8,188 nt of DNA from Pseudomonadota bacterium (GTDB lineage Bacteria; Pseudomonadota; Gammaproteobacteria; Steroidobacterales; Steroidobacteraceae): positions 1 through 8,188 of the forward strand of contig JAEZCN010000068.1 of NCBI GenBank assembly GCA_023433515.1, in the 5' to 3' direction. Both the position numbers and the translations under genes were made by a program. Positions 1-6,729 of this stretch are shown in pieces. Numbering within the stretch: the first letter of the stretch is position 1; the number at the start of each line of letters is the position of its first letter. The notes under the pieces were generated by a model that was given only the letters and a program-made list of their open reading frames with translations, made no database searches and was not told the DNA's origin.

Positions 1-74
1 GGTCGAAGGCGCTTGATTGGAAGTCAAGTAACATCGCAAGGTGTTCCAGGGTTCGAATCCCTGTCTGTCCGCCA
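1..74 (+). tRNA. tRNA-Ser (anticodon GGA), 5'-truncated by window edge
   Basis: Reads UCC/UCU serine codons. The window starts inside the D-arm. The anticodon stem is CTTGA/TCAAG around the loop TTGGAAG, which places GGA at the anticodon. A long variable arm, the class II mark of tRNA-Ser, forms from AACATC and GGTGTT closed by a GCAA tetraloop. The T-arm is CAGGG-TTCGAAT-CCCTG, and the 3' end GCCA shows that CCA is encoded. The acceptor 5' strand lies outside the window. It sits only about 12 bases before the SRP RNA, so both RNAs are probably cut from one precursor (inference). Confidence 0.95.
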
Positions 75-86
75 CCTCATTTACCA

Positions 87-201
87 TGGCAGTCCGTATC
101 GGCTCCTTCGCGACGACTAGTTGTAAATCCCGTCAGGCCCGGAAGGGAGCAGCGGTAGCGGCGATGTCGGGCGCCGAAGTCCGGCTGGTGCGGGCTGCCT
201 C
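87..201 (+). ncRNA. ffs: Signal recognition particle RNA, small bacterial (4.5S) type
   Basis: RNA scaffold of the signal recognition particle, which binds Ffh and targets nascent membrane proteins to FtsY. The diagnostic Ffh-binding core GTCAGGCCCGGAAGGGAGCAGC lies at 132-153 and contains the GGAA tetraloop region and the GTCAGG / AGCAGC asymmetric and symmetric loops. The flanks fold into one long rod: 88-96 pairs with 191-199, 97-104 with 183-190 (with G-U pairs), and 106-110 (CTTCG) with 175-179 (CGAAG). Total length near 115 nt matches the domain-IV-only type of E. coli. The position between tRNA-Ser and dnaX is a known gammaproteobacterial arrangement. Ends are inferred from pairing and may be off by a few bases. 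No T-tract terminator follows, so processing from a longer transcript that reads into dnaX is likely. Confidence 0.93.
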
Positions 202-222
202 CCCCCAAGGATCGACCTATTC

Positions 223-1803
223 ATGAGTTACCTCGCGCTGGCGCGCAAATGGCGGCCACGGTCCTTCGCCGAACTCGTGGGCCAGGAACACGTCCGCCAG
301 GCACTCGGCAACGCGTTGACCCAGGGGCGCGTGCACCATGCATTCCTGTTCACCGGCACCCGCGGCGTCGGCAAGACCACGATCGCGCGCATCCTGTCCA
401 AGTGCCTCAACTGCGAGACCGGCATCACCGCGACACCTTGCGGCGTGTGCTCCGCGTGCCGCGAGATCGATGAAGGCCGATTCGTCGACCTGATCGAAGT
501 CGACGCCGCGTCGCGCACCAAGGTCGACGACACGCGCGAGCTGCTGGAAAACGTGCAGTACTCGCCGACCCGCGGACGGTACAAGGTCTATCTCGTCGAC
601 GAAGTGCACATGTTGTCGACGCATTCGTTCAACGCGTTGCTCAAGACGCTCGAGGAACCGCCGCCACACGTGAAGTTCCTGCTCGCGACCACCGATCCGC
701 AGAAGCTGCCGGTCACGGTGTTGTCGCGCTGCCTGCAGTTCAACCTCAAGAGACTGCCGGCCGCGCTGATCGCCGAGCACCTCACGAAGGTGCTCGAAGC
801 GGAAAAGATCTCGCACGAGGCGGCCGCGGTGCGCCTCGTCGCGCAGGCCGCCGACGGCAGCATGCGCGACGCGTTGTCGCTGACCGACCAGCTCATCGCG
901 TTCGGCGGCGGCAAGGTCGAGGAGGGCGGCGCCCGCGCGATGCTCGGCACCATCGATCGCGATCACGTCGCGAAACTCGCGCGCGCGCTCGCGACCGGAG
1001 ACGCGGCGCGCCTGCTCGAGGCGGCGCGCTCGCTCGAAGAATTTTCGCCCGACTACGGCGCGGTGCTCGACGAGCTCTCGTCGCTGCTCACGCGAATCGC
1101 GCTGCGGCAGCTCGTGCCTGACTACGAAGGCGACGAGATCTTCGACCCCGAATTGGTGGCGGAGCTCGCCGGCGAGTTCAGCGGCGAGGACGTGCAGCTC
1201 TATTACCAGACGGCGATCCTCGGTCGCCGCGACCTCGCATTCGCGCCCGATCCGCGCACCGGATTCGAAATGACACTGGTGCGCATGCTCGCGTTCAGGC
1301 CGGCCGGCGGAGCCGGGGCAACCGCGGGTGCGGCGAATGTTCGCGCGCAATCCGGCGCCGCGGCGCCCGCCGGAAACCCGCCGCCGGTGAGCGCGCCGAT
1401 CGTGCGGCCGGCATCGGCCGGACCGATCGATCCGGTGCAGTGGGCGCGCGTGATCGGCGACCTCGACATCACGGGCGCGGCCCGCCAGCTCGCGACCCAT
1501 TGCGCGCTGATCGAACATCGCGGCAACACGCTGCGGTTCGGCATCGATCCCAAGGCCGCGCGTTCGCCCGCGCAGGTCGACAAACTCACGCAGGCCCTCG
1601 CGAAGTATCTCGGCGGTCACGTCAAGATCGAATTCGTCGAGGGAAACACGCCGATCGAGACGCCTTCGCAACACGGCGACCGGCGCTCGGCCGAGGCGCT
1701 CGAAGCGGCGCGCCGCTCGCTCGACGAAGACCCGGCCGTGCGCGAGATGAAGAGCCGGTTCGGCGCGACGCTGCACCCCGAGTCGGTGCGGTCAACGGAA
1801 TAA
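223..1803 (+). CDS. dnaX: DNA polymerase III subunit tau (DnaX clamp loader)
   Basis: ATPase of the replicative clamp loader, which opens and places the beta clamp; the tau C-terminus tethers the polymerase and DnaB helicase. The 526 residues show, in order: Walker A GTRGVGKT (45-52); a zinc module with Cys64, Cys73, Cys76 and Cys79; Walker B LVDEVHM (124-130); sensor 1 at Thr156-Thr157; the SRC arginine finger (Arg169); sensor 2 Arg215; and the clamp-loader collar to about 358. A Gly/Ala/Pro-rich linker follows (about 360-405), then a tau-type C-terminal domain (about 404-520) with WARVIGDL and ARQLATHC. It is shorter than E. coli tau (643 aa), mainly through a reduced linker and domain IV. 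The start is supported by AAGGA at 207-211 (spacing about 11) and by the canonical MSYLALARKWRP N-terminus. No run of six A residues exists in the gene, so an E. coli-type frameshift making gamma is not evident. Confidence 0.97.
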   Translation: MSYLALARKWRPRSFAELVGQEHVRQALGNALTQGRVHHAFLFTGTRGVGKTTIARILSKCLNCETGITATPCGVCSACREIDEGRFVDLIEVDAASRTKVDDTRELLENVQYSPTRGRYKVYLVDEVHMLSTHSFNALLKTLEEPPPHVKFLLATTDPQKLPVTVLSRCLQFNLKRLPAALIAEHLTKVLEAEKISHEAAAVRLVAQAADGSMRDALSLTDQLIAFGGGKVEEGGARAMLGTIDRDHVAKLARALATGDAARLLEAARSLEEFSPDYGAVLDELSSLLTRIALRQLVPDYEGDEIFDPELVAELAGEFSGEDVQLYYQTAILGRRDLAFAPDPRTGFEMTLVRMLAFRPAGGAGATAGAANVRAQSGAAAPAGNPPPVSAPIVRPASAGPIDPVQWARVIGDLDITGAARQLATHCALIEHRGNTLRFGIDPKAARSPAQVDKLTQALAKYLGGHVKIEFVEGNTPIETPSQHGDRRSAEALEAARRSLDEDPAVREMKSRFGATLHPESVRSTE

Positions 1804-1822
1804 ACAGCTCGAGGAGATTGCG

Positions 1823-2143
1823 ATGCGCGGTGGCGGAAACATGATGAAGCAGGCGATGGCGCTGCAGGCCAACATGAAGAAGGCCCAGGACGAGATCGCC
1901 GCGATGGAAGTCGTCGGCGAGTCCGGCGGCGGCATGGCCAAGGTCACGATGAACGGCAAACACGAAGTCAAACGCGTGCAGATCGAGCCGCAGGTGATCT
2001 CCGAAGACCGCGAGATGCTCGAGGATCTGATCGCGGCCGCGATCAACGACGCGGTGAACAAGGTCGATCAGCAGACCCAGGCGCGCATGGCGAGCGTCAT
2101 GTCGGGCGTCGCGTTGCCGCCGGGATTCAAACTACCCTTCTGA
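1823..2143 (+). CDS. ybaB: YbaB/EbfC family nucleoid-associated protein
   Basis: Small dimeric DNA-binding protein, nucleoid-associated in the characterised members, almost always encoded between dnaX and recR. The 106 residues match the family length and pattern: a glycine-rich start and a long N-terminal helix (about 6-30), the core VVGESGGGMAKVTMNGKHEVKRVQIEP (about 30-56), a second helix EDLIAAAINDAVNKVDQQTQARMASVMSG, and a C-terminal LPPGFKLPF tail. A strong GAGGAG (1811-1816) six bases before ATG fixes the start; the internal Met7/Met8 are less well placed. It lies 19 bases after dnaX and shares the TGATG junction with recR, so it is in the dnaX operon. The exact cellular role is not settled for the family. 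Confidence 0.95.
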   Translation: MRGGGNMMKQAMALQANMKKAQDEIAAMEVVGESGGGMAKVTMNGKHEVKRVQIEPQVISEDREMLEDLIAAAINDAVNKVDQQTQARMASVMSGVALPPGFKLPF

Positions 2144-2742
2144 TGCAGCACGCCGCGCCCCTCGCCAAACTGATCGACGCGTTGCGCGTATTGCCGGGCG
2201 TCGGTCCCAAGACCGCGCAACGCATGGCGTTTCACCTGCTGCAGGCCGGGCGCGGCGGCGCGCAGACCCTGGCGCAGGCGCTCACCGAGGGTCTCGCATC
2301 GATCAAGCGTTGCCGGCGATGCCGCATGCTCACCGACACGGAGCTGTGTTCCATCTGCTCGGCGCCGGCCCGCGATGCGACTCTGCTCTGCGTGGTGGAG
2401 TCGCCCGCGGACGTCGTCGCGGTGGAGCAATCGGGTTCATACCGCGGCCGATACTTCGTGCTGCACGGACATCTCTCGCCGCTCGACGGCGTGGGGCCCG
2501 AGCAGATCGGCGCGCGCGAATTCGAGGCGCTGCTCGATTCGGGCGAAGTCCGCGAAGTCATTCTCGCGACGAATCCCACGGTCGAGGGCGAAGCCACCGC
2601 GCATTTCCTCGGCGAGCGCGCAGCCGAGCGCCGCATCCAGGCGAGCCGCATTGCGCACGGCGTGCCGATCGGTGGCGAGCTCGAATACGTGGACGGCGGC
2701 ACGCTGGCCCACGCGCTCGCCGGGCGCATTCGTCAAGGCTGA
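2143..2742 (+). CDS. recR: Recombination mediator protein RecR
   Basis: Works with RecO (and RecF) to load RecA on SSB-coated single-stranded DNA at gaps. The 199 residues show the full domain order: a helix-hairpin-helix LPGVGPKTAQRMAF (17-30), a Cys4 zinc finger (Cys57, Cys60, Cys69, Cys72), a TOPRIM domain opening with LLCVVESPAD (81-90) and continuing through GHLSPLDGVGPE and LATNPTVEGEATA, and the C-terminal hallmark GVPIGGELEYVDGGTLAHAL (173-192). Length equals the family norm (about 200). The ATG overlaps the TGA of ybaB (TGATG), indicating translational coupling. The stop lies 12 bp from the stop of the convergent gene on the other strand. Confidence 0.97.
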   Translation: MQHAAPLAKLIDALRVLPGVGPKTAQRMAFHLLQAGRGGAQTLAQALTEGLASIKRCRRCRMLTDTELCSICSAPARDATLLCVVESPADVVAVEQSGSYRGRYFVLHGHLSPLDGVGPEQIGAREFEALLDSGEVREVILATNPTVEGEATAHFLGERAAERRIQASRIAHGVPIGGELEYVDGGTLAHALAGRIRQG

Positions 2743-2754
2743 ACGGTTTGCCGG

Positions 2755-3993
2755 CTAATGCAGCCGGGCGCGCGTACGCGCGAGCTGCCGGGCACGCACG
2801 CGGACGATGAAATCGCGGCGCGCGGCGCGCAGCGCCTCGGGCGCGACGCGGCGATACAGCGCGGCGCTCGACTCCCGCAGTCGCGCACGGGCCGCGAGCA
2901 GGCGAGTGCGCACGTTGGGGCGCGAAATCACCACGGTGCGGGTGGTGCGATGTTCCCGTGCCCAAAGGTCCTTGTAACTCGCGCCGCCGCCCATGAAATC
3001 GAAGGCGCGAATGGCCGGATCCTCGAAGCTGTCGCGCAGGCACAGGCTCAGCACCGCGGTGCCGATGTCGTGTTTGTTCAAGGCCGGATTGAAGCCCTTC
3101 TGAAAGTAGTGCAACACGCCATCATCGAGCAGACCAACGAGGGCGGCCTCTATCCGCCCGTCGATCCGCAAGGTCCATAATCGGACGTGGCCGGAGTCGA
3201 ACTCCGACTGCAGCGTGTCGAACAACTGGTTGCGCAGGTGGTCAGTGCGGAACGACCCGTGATGACCGGCCGCTTCCCAGCGCATCTGGTGGAGTCGAAC
3301 CAGCGCATCGAGCGCTTCGACCGCTTCCGCGCGCGTGGCCGCTCGCTGGAACTCGCAGCGATGCGATTTGAACAGGCGCCGCGCGTAGTACTCCACGTTG
3401 CGGCGCATGGACCGCCCCAGCGACTTCCGGTACTCGCTCCACGGGATCGACGTGTCGATGAATGGAGCGCGGTCGTACTGCGTCGAGGCGGCGCCATCGC
3501 CGAATCGGCCGGAAAGGTATTCGAGAAACGGCGATTGCGCGGGGACCTTGTCCAACAACAGCCGATCCCAGTCGTTGCGGGACAGCAGGGATGCGGCGAC
3601 TGAATCCGCAACCGCGGCTTCGGCGCCGCGCAGCGCGATCATGTCGACGTATTCGCTCGTCTTGATCGCGACTCCCGTTCCGAGGAACGACAGTTCGCGC
3701 GTGAACGGAATACCGAGCATCCGGTGCCTGCGCCAGTACAGCGGCGCGATGCCGACGAGTTCATTCCGCCGATCGCGGCAACACAGGATGTGGAGGCGTG
3801 CGCCGGGCGGCGCGAGGTGCCGCCACCAGGACCGGACCCAGCTGTATCGCAGGAAGTAGACGCGCTGCGCGCTGGATTCGAGCAGTCGATCCCACTCCGG
3901 CGCAAGCGCCTCGAATGCGCGCTCGTCGCGGATCAACTGGACGCCGAGGAACGTGTCGGAACCGGGCTCGAATTGTGAATTCGGTTCCTTCAT
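2755..3993 (-). CDS. GNAT family N-acyltransferase, CelD/BcsL (FemAB-like) type
   Basis: Predicted acyl-CoA-dependent N-acyltransferase of the GNAT_6 family (CelD/BioF2-like). Members are often tied to exopolysaccharide or cell-envelope synthesis; the substrate here is unknown. From ATG at 3993 the protein has 412 residues: an N-terminal GNAT-like half (about 15-180; EWDRLLES, SWVRSWWRHL, GIAPLYWRR) and a C-terminal half with family motifs SMRRNVEYYARRL (195-207), LHQMRWEAAGHHGSF (234-248), YFQKGFNPALNKHDIGTAVL (296-315) and FDFMGGGASYKDLWA (331-345). A very Arg-rich tail follows (361-412). No signal peptide or membrane segment is seen. The frame stays open upstream to 4359, inside rsgA, but family-like sequence starts only after 3993. 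No clear Shine-Dalgarno precedes the ATG, so the start is the weakest point. Same strand as rsgA, 197 bp downstream of it. Confidence 0.82.
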   Translation of the reverse strand: MKEPNSQFEPGSDTFLGVQLIRDERAFEALAPEWDRLLESSAQRVYFLRYSWVRSWWRHLAPPGARLHILCCRDRRNELVGIAPLYWRRHRMLGIPFTRELSFLGTGVAIKTSEYVDMIALRGAEAAVADSVAASLLSRNDWDRLLLDKVPAQSPFLEYLSGRFGDGAASTQYDRAPFIDTSIPWSEYRKSLGRSMRRNVEYYARRLFKSHRCEFQRAATRAEAVEALDALVRLHQMRWEAAGHHGSFRTDHLRNQLFDTLQSEFDSGHVRLWTLRIDGRIEAALVGLLDDGVLHYFQKGFNPALNKHDIGTAVLSLCLRDSFEDPAIRAFDFMGGGASYKDLWAREHRTTRTVVISRPNVRTRLLAARARLRESSAALYRRVAPEALRAARRDFIVRVRARQLARTRARLH

Positions 3994-4190
3994 CACGAGC
4001 GATACCCGACGTCCGTGTTGCCGATGCACGAATGTTGCTGCCGTTCTTGCAGGAGTTCGGCAGATCAACGCAGAGATCACTCTGGTGCCCGGATACTGGC
4101 GGACATCGAAAGGGCGGGCATTCGCAAAGTAGCTAGATGTGCCGGTCACTATTCCCGGCAACTCGCGTCGGAGAGCGCCTATGTCGCGAC
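3994..4190. other. Intergenic stretch between rsgA and the GNAT gene
   Basis: The longest non-coding stretch in the window (197 bases). I see no RNA gene, riboswitch, tandem repeat or convincing promoter. Two short imperfect hairpins occur on the rsgA-proximal side (4141-4145 with 4155-4159; 4183-4187 with 4194-4198, straddling the rsgA stop), but neither is followed by T residues on the minus strand. The GNAT frame is open throughout, so an N-terminal extension cannot be fully excluded. Confidence 0.5.
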
Positions 4191-5150
4191 TCAGCGACGG
4201 TGGCGGTAGCCGGGGCCTCGCGCCTCGATCAATTCCTCGAAGCGCCGCCGCAAACGTCGATAACTCTCGTAACGTCGCGCGTACAAGGCGCCGGTCTCGG
4301 CGGCCGCGCTGACGGCGCACCCCGGCTCCTGCATGTGCCGGCAGTCGGCGAAGCGGCATCCCTCCGCGAGCGCGGCGACCTCGGGAAACCCAAGCGTTCT
4401 CTCGTCGAGCAGATCGATGGCCGGAGCGAAGTCGCGCACGCCGGGCGAATCGATCAATGTGCCGCCGGATTGAAGCCCGTAGGCGCGCGACGCGGTGGTG
4501 GTGTGCCGGCCTTCTTCGTCGCGGACGAGCGTGCCGGTTTCGATGTCTTCCTGCGGCAGCAGCGCACTCACCAGCGAAGATTTACCGACGCCCGACTGGC
4601 CCACGAGCACGCTCACGGCCCCTGCGAGCATGTCGCGCAGCGCGTCGAGTCCCGCACCGGTTTTCGCCGAGCAGTACACGTGCCGATAACCGGCCGCCGC
4701 GTACGCGGCGAGTTCCTCGGCGGCAATCCTGTCCGCCTCCAGGTCTTCCTTGTTGACCGCGACGCGACCGGTGATTCCCGCGGCCGTGGCCGCACAAAGG
4801 TAGCGGTCGACGATGAAGAAGTCCGGCGCGGGAACCGGTGCGATCACCACCACGAGCTGCGTGACGTTCGCCACGACCGGCTCGCTTTCTCCGCGCAGGT
4901 TGGCGCGCGCCAGCAAGGTCCGGCGCGGCCGCACTTCGACGACCAGCACTTCGTCGTGAGCCCGATCCACTTCGCAGCGCACGCGGTCTCCGCAGACGAT
5001 GCTCAACCTGCGGCCGGACGGGCGCGCCTTGCGGACCTCGCCGCGGTCGTCGCGGACGAGCAGATGCCTGCCGAAGGAGGCGACGACTTCGGCGTCGAAT
5101 TGCGCTTCGCTCGGGTTCTCGTCCTCGTCTGGGGTGGTTGGCACGGACAT
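4191..5150 (-). CDS. rsgA: Ribosome small subunit-dependent GTPase A (RsgA/YjeQ)
   Basis: Circularly permuted GTPase that binds the 30S subunit near the decoding centre and checks its late maturation. The 319 residues show an OB-fold (about 18-90), then G motifs in the permuted order typical of the family: G4 NKED (133-136), G5 SAKTG (161-165), G1 GQSGVGKSS (184-192), a threonine-rich switch HTTTA (216-220, G2) and G3 DSPG (234-237). The C-terminal zinc site follows as Cys265, Cys270, His272 and Cys278 (CRFADCRHMQEPGC), then a basic helix. Length is close to E. coli RsgA (350). The start codon is 24 bases from the divergent orn start. No Shine-Dalgarno is close enough: AAGGA on this strand (5174-5170) is about 19 bases away. 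The transcript may therefore be leaderless. Confidence 0.96.
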   Translation of the reverse strand: MSVPTTPDEDENPSEAQFDAEVVASFGRHLLVRDDRGEVRKARPSGRRLSIVCGDRVRCEVDRAHDEVLVVEVRPRRTLLARANLRGESEPVVANVTQLVVVIAPVPAPDFFIVDRYLCAATAAGITGRVAVNKEDLEADRIAAEELAAYAAAGYRHVYCSAKTGAGLDALRDMLAGAVSVLVGQSGVGKSSLVSALLPQEDIETGTLVRDEEGRHTTTASRAYGLQSGGTLIDSPGVRDFAPAIDLLDERTLGFPEVAALAEGCRFADCRHMQEPGCAVSAAAETGALYARRYESYRRLRRRFEELIEARGPGYRHRR

Positions 5151-5155
5151 TCGTG

Positions 5156-5162
5156 TAGTATC
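5156..5162. promoter_or_regulatory. Candidate shared, symmetric -10 region for rsgA and orn
   Basis: On the + strand TAGTAT (5156-5161) is a 4/6 match to the -10 consensus with the key A and final T, predicting orn transcription from about 5168, seven bases before its ATG. On the - strand GATACT (5162-5157) is also 4/6 with the same key bases, predicting rsgA transcription at or next to the A of its ATG (5150). The two boxes overlap by five bases. The -35 regions are weak on both strands (near TGGTTG at 5135-5140 for orn), which lowers confidence. Confidence 0.4.
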
Positions 5163-5174
5163 GCGTCAATCCTT

Positions 5175-5732
5175 ATGCCGAGCAGCGACTATCTCGTCTG
5201 GATAGACCTCGAGATGACGGGTCTCAAGCCCGAGACGGACCGGATCATCGAGATGGCCGTCATCGTCACCGACGCCAATCTGGATATCGTGTCCGAAGGA
5301 CCCGTCATCGCGATCCATCAGCCCGACGAAGTGCTCGATGCGATGGATGACTGGAACAAGCGCACGCATGGCGCATCCGGGCTCATCGAGCGCGTGCGCG
5401 AGAGCAGTTACACCGCCGAGAGCGCCGAAAAGCGCGTGCTGGAAGTGCTGAACGTCCTGGTCGAACCCAATACCTCGCCGATGTGCGGCAACAGCATCTG
5501 CCAGGATCGCCGCTTCCTCGCCCGGCACATGCCGAACCTCGAGAAGTTCTTCCACTATCGCAATCTCGACGTGAGCACGCTCAAGGAACTCGCGCGACGC
5601 TGGGCGCCGTCGGTGCTCAGCGGATTCGTGAAACATGGCGAACACCAGGCGCTCGCCGACATCCAGGAATCCATCCGCGAGCTCGCGTATTACCGCGAGC
5701 ACCTGTTCGCGCCGCAATTCACCCGACCGTGA
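5175..5732 (+). CDS. orn: Oligoribonuclease (3'-5' exoribonuclease of short RNAs)
   Basis: DEDDh-family exonuclease that degrades two- to five-base RNAs, including pGpG from cyclic-di-GMP breakdown; essential in many gammaproteobacteria. The 185 residues match the family length (E. coli 181). Catalytic residues are Asp11 and Glu13 (IDLEMTGL), Asp111 (QDRRFLARHMP) and His157 with Asp162 (KHGEHQALADIQES). Other hallmarks are RIIEMAVIVTDANL, DDWNKRTHGASGL, MCGNSICQDRRFL and LDVSTLKELARRW. The frame is open far upstream across antisense rsgA, but homology starts exactly at ATG 5175, and this pairing with divergent rsgA is classic. No Shine-Dalgarno is visible. The stop overlaps the GTG of the next gene by four bases. 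Confidence 0.97.
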   Translation: MPSSDYLVWIDLEMTGLKPETDRIIEMAVIVTDANLDIVSEGPVIAIHQPDEVLDAMDDWNKRTHGASGLIERVRESSYTAESAEKRVLEVLNVLVEPNTSPMCGNSICQDRRFLARHMPNLEKFFHYRNLDVSTLKELARRWAPSVLSGFVKHGEHQALADIQESIRELAYYREHLFAPQFTRP

Positions 5733-6697
5733 CCCTCGATTTGCCCGGATTCCCAGAGGTCGTGGCCGCCGCGGCGCGCATCGGGCCGCATGTGGTGCGC
5801 ACGCCCGTCGTGCGTTCGGACGCCTTCGACGCGCGCGTCGGCAGGCGCGTGTTCTTCAAGTGCGAGAACCTGCAGGCCGGGGGCGCGTTCAAGTTTCGCG
5901 GTGCGACCAATGTCGTGCTGCAACTCGATCCGGCGCGCACTCCGCTCGTGATCACGCATTCTTCTGGCAACCACGGCACGGCGCTCGCGCTGGCGGCGCG
6001 GGCGCGCGGCATGCGCGCGATCGTCGTGGCGCCGCGGGATTCGGCTCGCACGAAGATCGCGAACATCGAGGCGGCGGGCGCGCGGCTCGAACTTTGCGAT
6101 CCAGGTCTGCCCGCGCGCGAACGGCGGGTCGCCGAATTGCTGGCGCAGGAGCCGGCCGAGCTCGTCCATCCGTTCGACGATGCGCGGATCATCGCGGGGC
6201 AGGGAACCGCGGCGCTCGAAATGCTGGCGGAACTGCAGACGCTCGACGTGATCAGCGCGCCGGTGGGCGGCGGCGGGCTCATGGGCGGCACCGCGATCGC
6301 CGCGCGCCATCTCGTACCCTCGATCCGCATCGTCGGCGCCGAACCCGCGCAGGCCGACGATGCATTCCAGTCGTTTCGCAGTGGCGAGCGGCGCGCGGTG
6401 AACGCGCCGCAAACCATCGCGGACGGATTGCGCGGTTCGATCGGCGTGCGCAATTTCGAGTTGCTCAGGCAGTTCGTCGACGATGTCGTGACGGTCGGCG
6501 AGGCTCAGATCGTCGACGCCATGCGCATCGTGCTGAACGACCTGAAGCTGCTCATGGAGCCCTCGGCCGCAGTGCCCGTGGCGGCATTGCTGGCCGGCAG
6601 GCTGGGCCAACCTGGGCAGCGGGTCGGAATCATCGTGTCGGGTGGCAATGTCGACCTCGATGCCTGTGCGTTCCTCGGCAATGTAAAAAATACTTGA
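5729..6697 (+). CDS. PLP-dependent serine racemase / threonine-serine dehydratase family enzyme
   Basis: Fold-type II PLP enzyme that should racemise serine and/or deaminate serine or threonine. From GTG at 5729 it has 322 residues. PLP lysine Lys55 sits in GGAFKFRGATN; the catalytic serine loop is HSSGNHG (77-83, Ser79); the phosphate loop is VGGGGLMGG (179-187); SGGN (304-307) lies near the end. Glu205, Ala209 and Asp211 in AEPAQADDA reproduce the serine racemase metal-site pattern (EPSNADD in mammals), and TIADGLRGSIG plus LLMEPSAAVPVAAL are also very racemase-like. There is no ACT-like regulatory domain, so it is not the long biosynthetic IlvA. The GTGA overlap with orn sets the start and implies translational coupling. 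The stop codon lies within a TTGACA -35 box for the next gene. Racemase versus dehydratase activity cannot be settled from sequence. Confidence 0.9.
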   Translation: MTLDLPGFPEVVAAAARIGPHVVRTPVVRSDAFDARVGRRVFFKCENLQAGGAFKFRGATNVVLQLDPARTPLVITHSSGNHGTALALAARARGMRAIVVAPRDSARTKIANIEAAGARLELCDPGLPARERRVAELLAQEPAELVHPFDDARIIAGQGTAALEMLAELQTLDVISAPVGGGGLMGGTAIAARHLVPSIRIVGAEPAQADDAFQSFRSGERRAVNAPQTIADGLRGSIGVRNFELLRQFVDDVVTVGEAQIVDAMRIVLNDLKLLMEPSAAVPVAALLAGRLGQPGQRVGIIVSGGNVDLDACAFLGNVKNT

Positions 6698-6729
6698 CAC
6701 CATGCGGGGGGCCGAATGTAAGGTATACC
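6694..6729 (+). promoter_or_regulatory. Candidate promoter/operator for the membrane protein-HTH pair
   Basis: A perfect -35 box TTGACA (6694-6699) overlaps the stop of the preceding gene and follows an A-rich stretch (6681-6692). The -10 is ambiguous: TGTAAG at 6717 (spacer 17, poor last base), TAAGGT at 6719 (spacer 19) or TATACC at 6724 (spacer 24). The eight-base palindrome GGTATACC (6722-6729) sits in the -10 area and could be part of a repressor site, possibly for the HTH protein encoded downstream (inference). Confidence 0.5.

Noticed and set aside
41..226. A 61-codon open frame across the tRNA and SRP RNA
   Set aside because: Both RNAs are well supported by structure, and the peptide has no recognisable feature.
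217..1776. A 519-codon open frame on the minus strand opposite dnaX
   Set aside because: High-GC codon bias leaves antisense frames open. The translation is Arg/Ala/Val-rich with no recognisable motif, while the plus strand is unambiguous dnaX.
4141..4198. Short hairpins after rsgA as its terminator
   Set aside because: They are five-base stems with no T-tract on the minus strand.
3994..4359. Upstream extension of the GNAT frame (would give 534 residues)
   Set aside because: It overlaps the rsgA 3' end and the added residues are low-complexity Arg-rich without family similarity. ATG 3993 gives a normal family length, though the start remains only moderately supported.
4137..5174. Upstream extension of the orn frame to 4137 (would give 531 residues)
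   Set aside because: This part is antisense to rsgA and shows no family similarity. Orn homology, length and the divergent rsgA-orn arrangement all place the start at 5175.
5483..5728. ATG start at 5483 for the PLP enzyme
   Set aside because: It lies inside orn in another frame. The GTG at 5729 with the GTGA overlap gives the expected family N-terminus.
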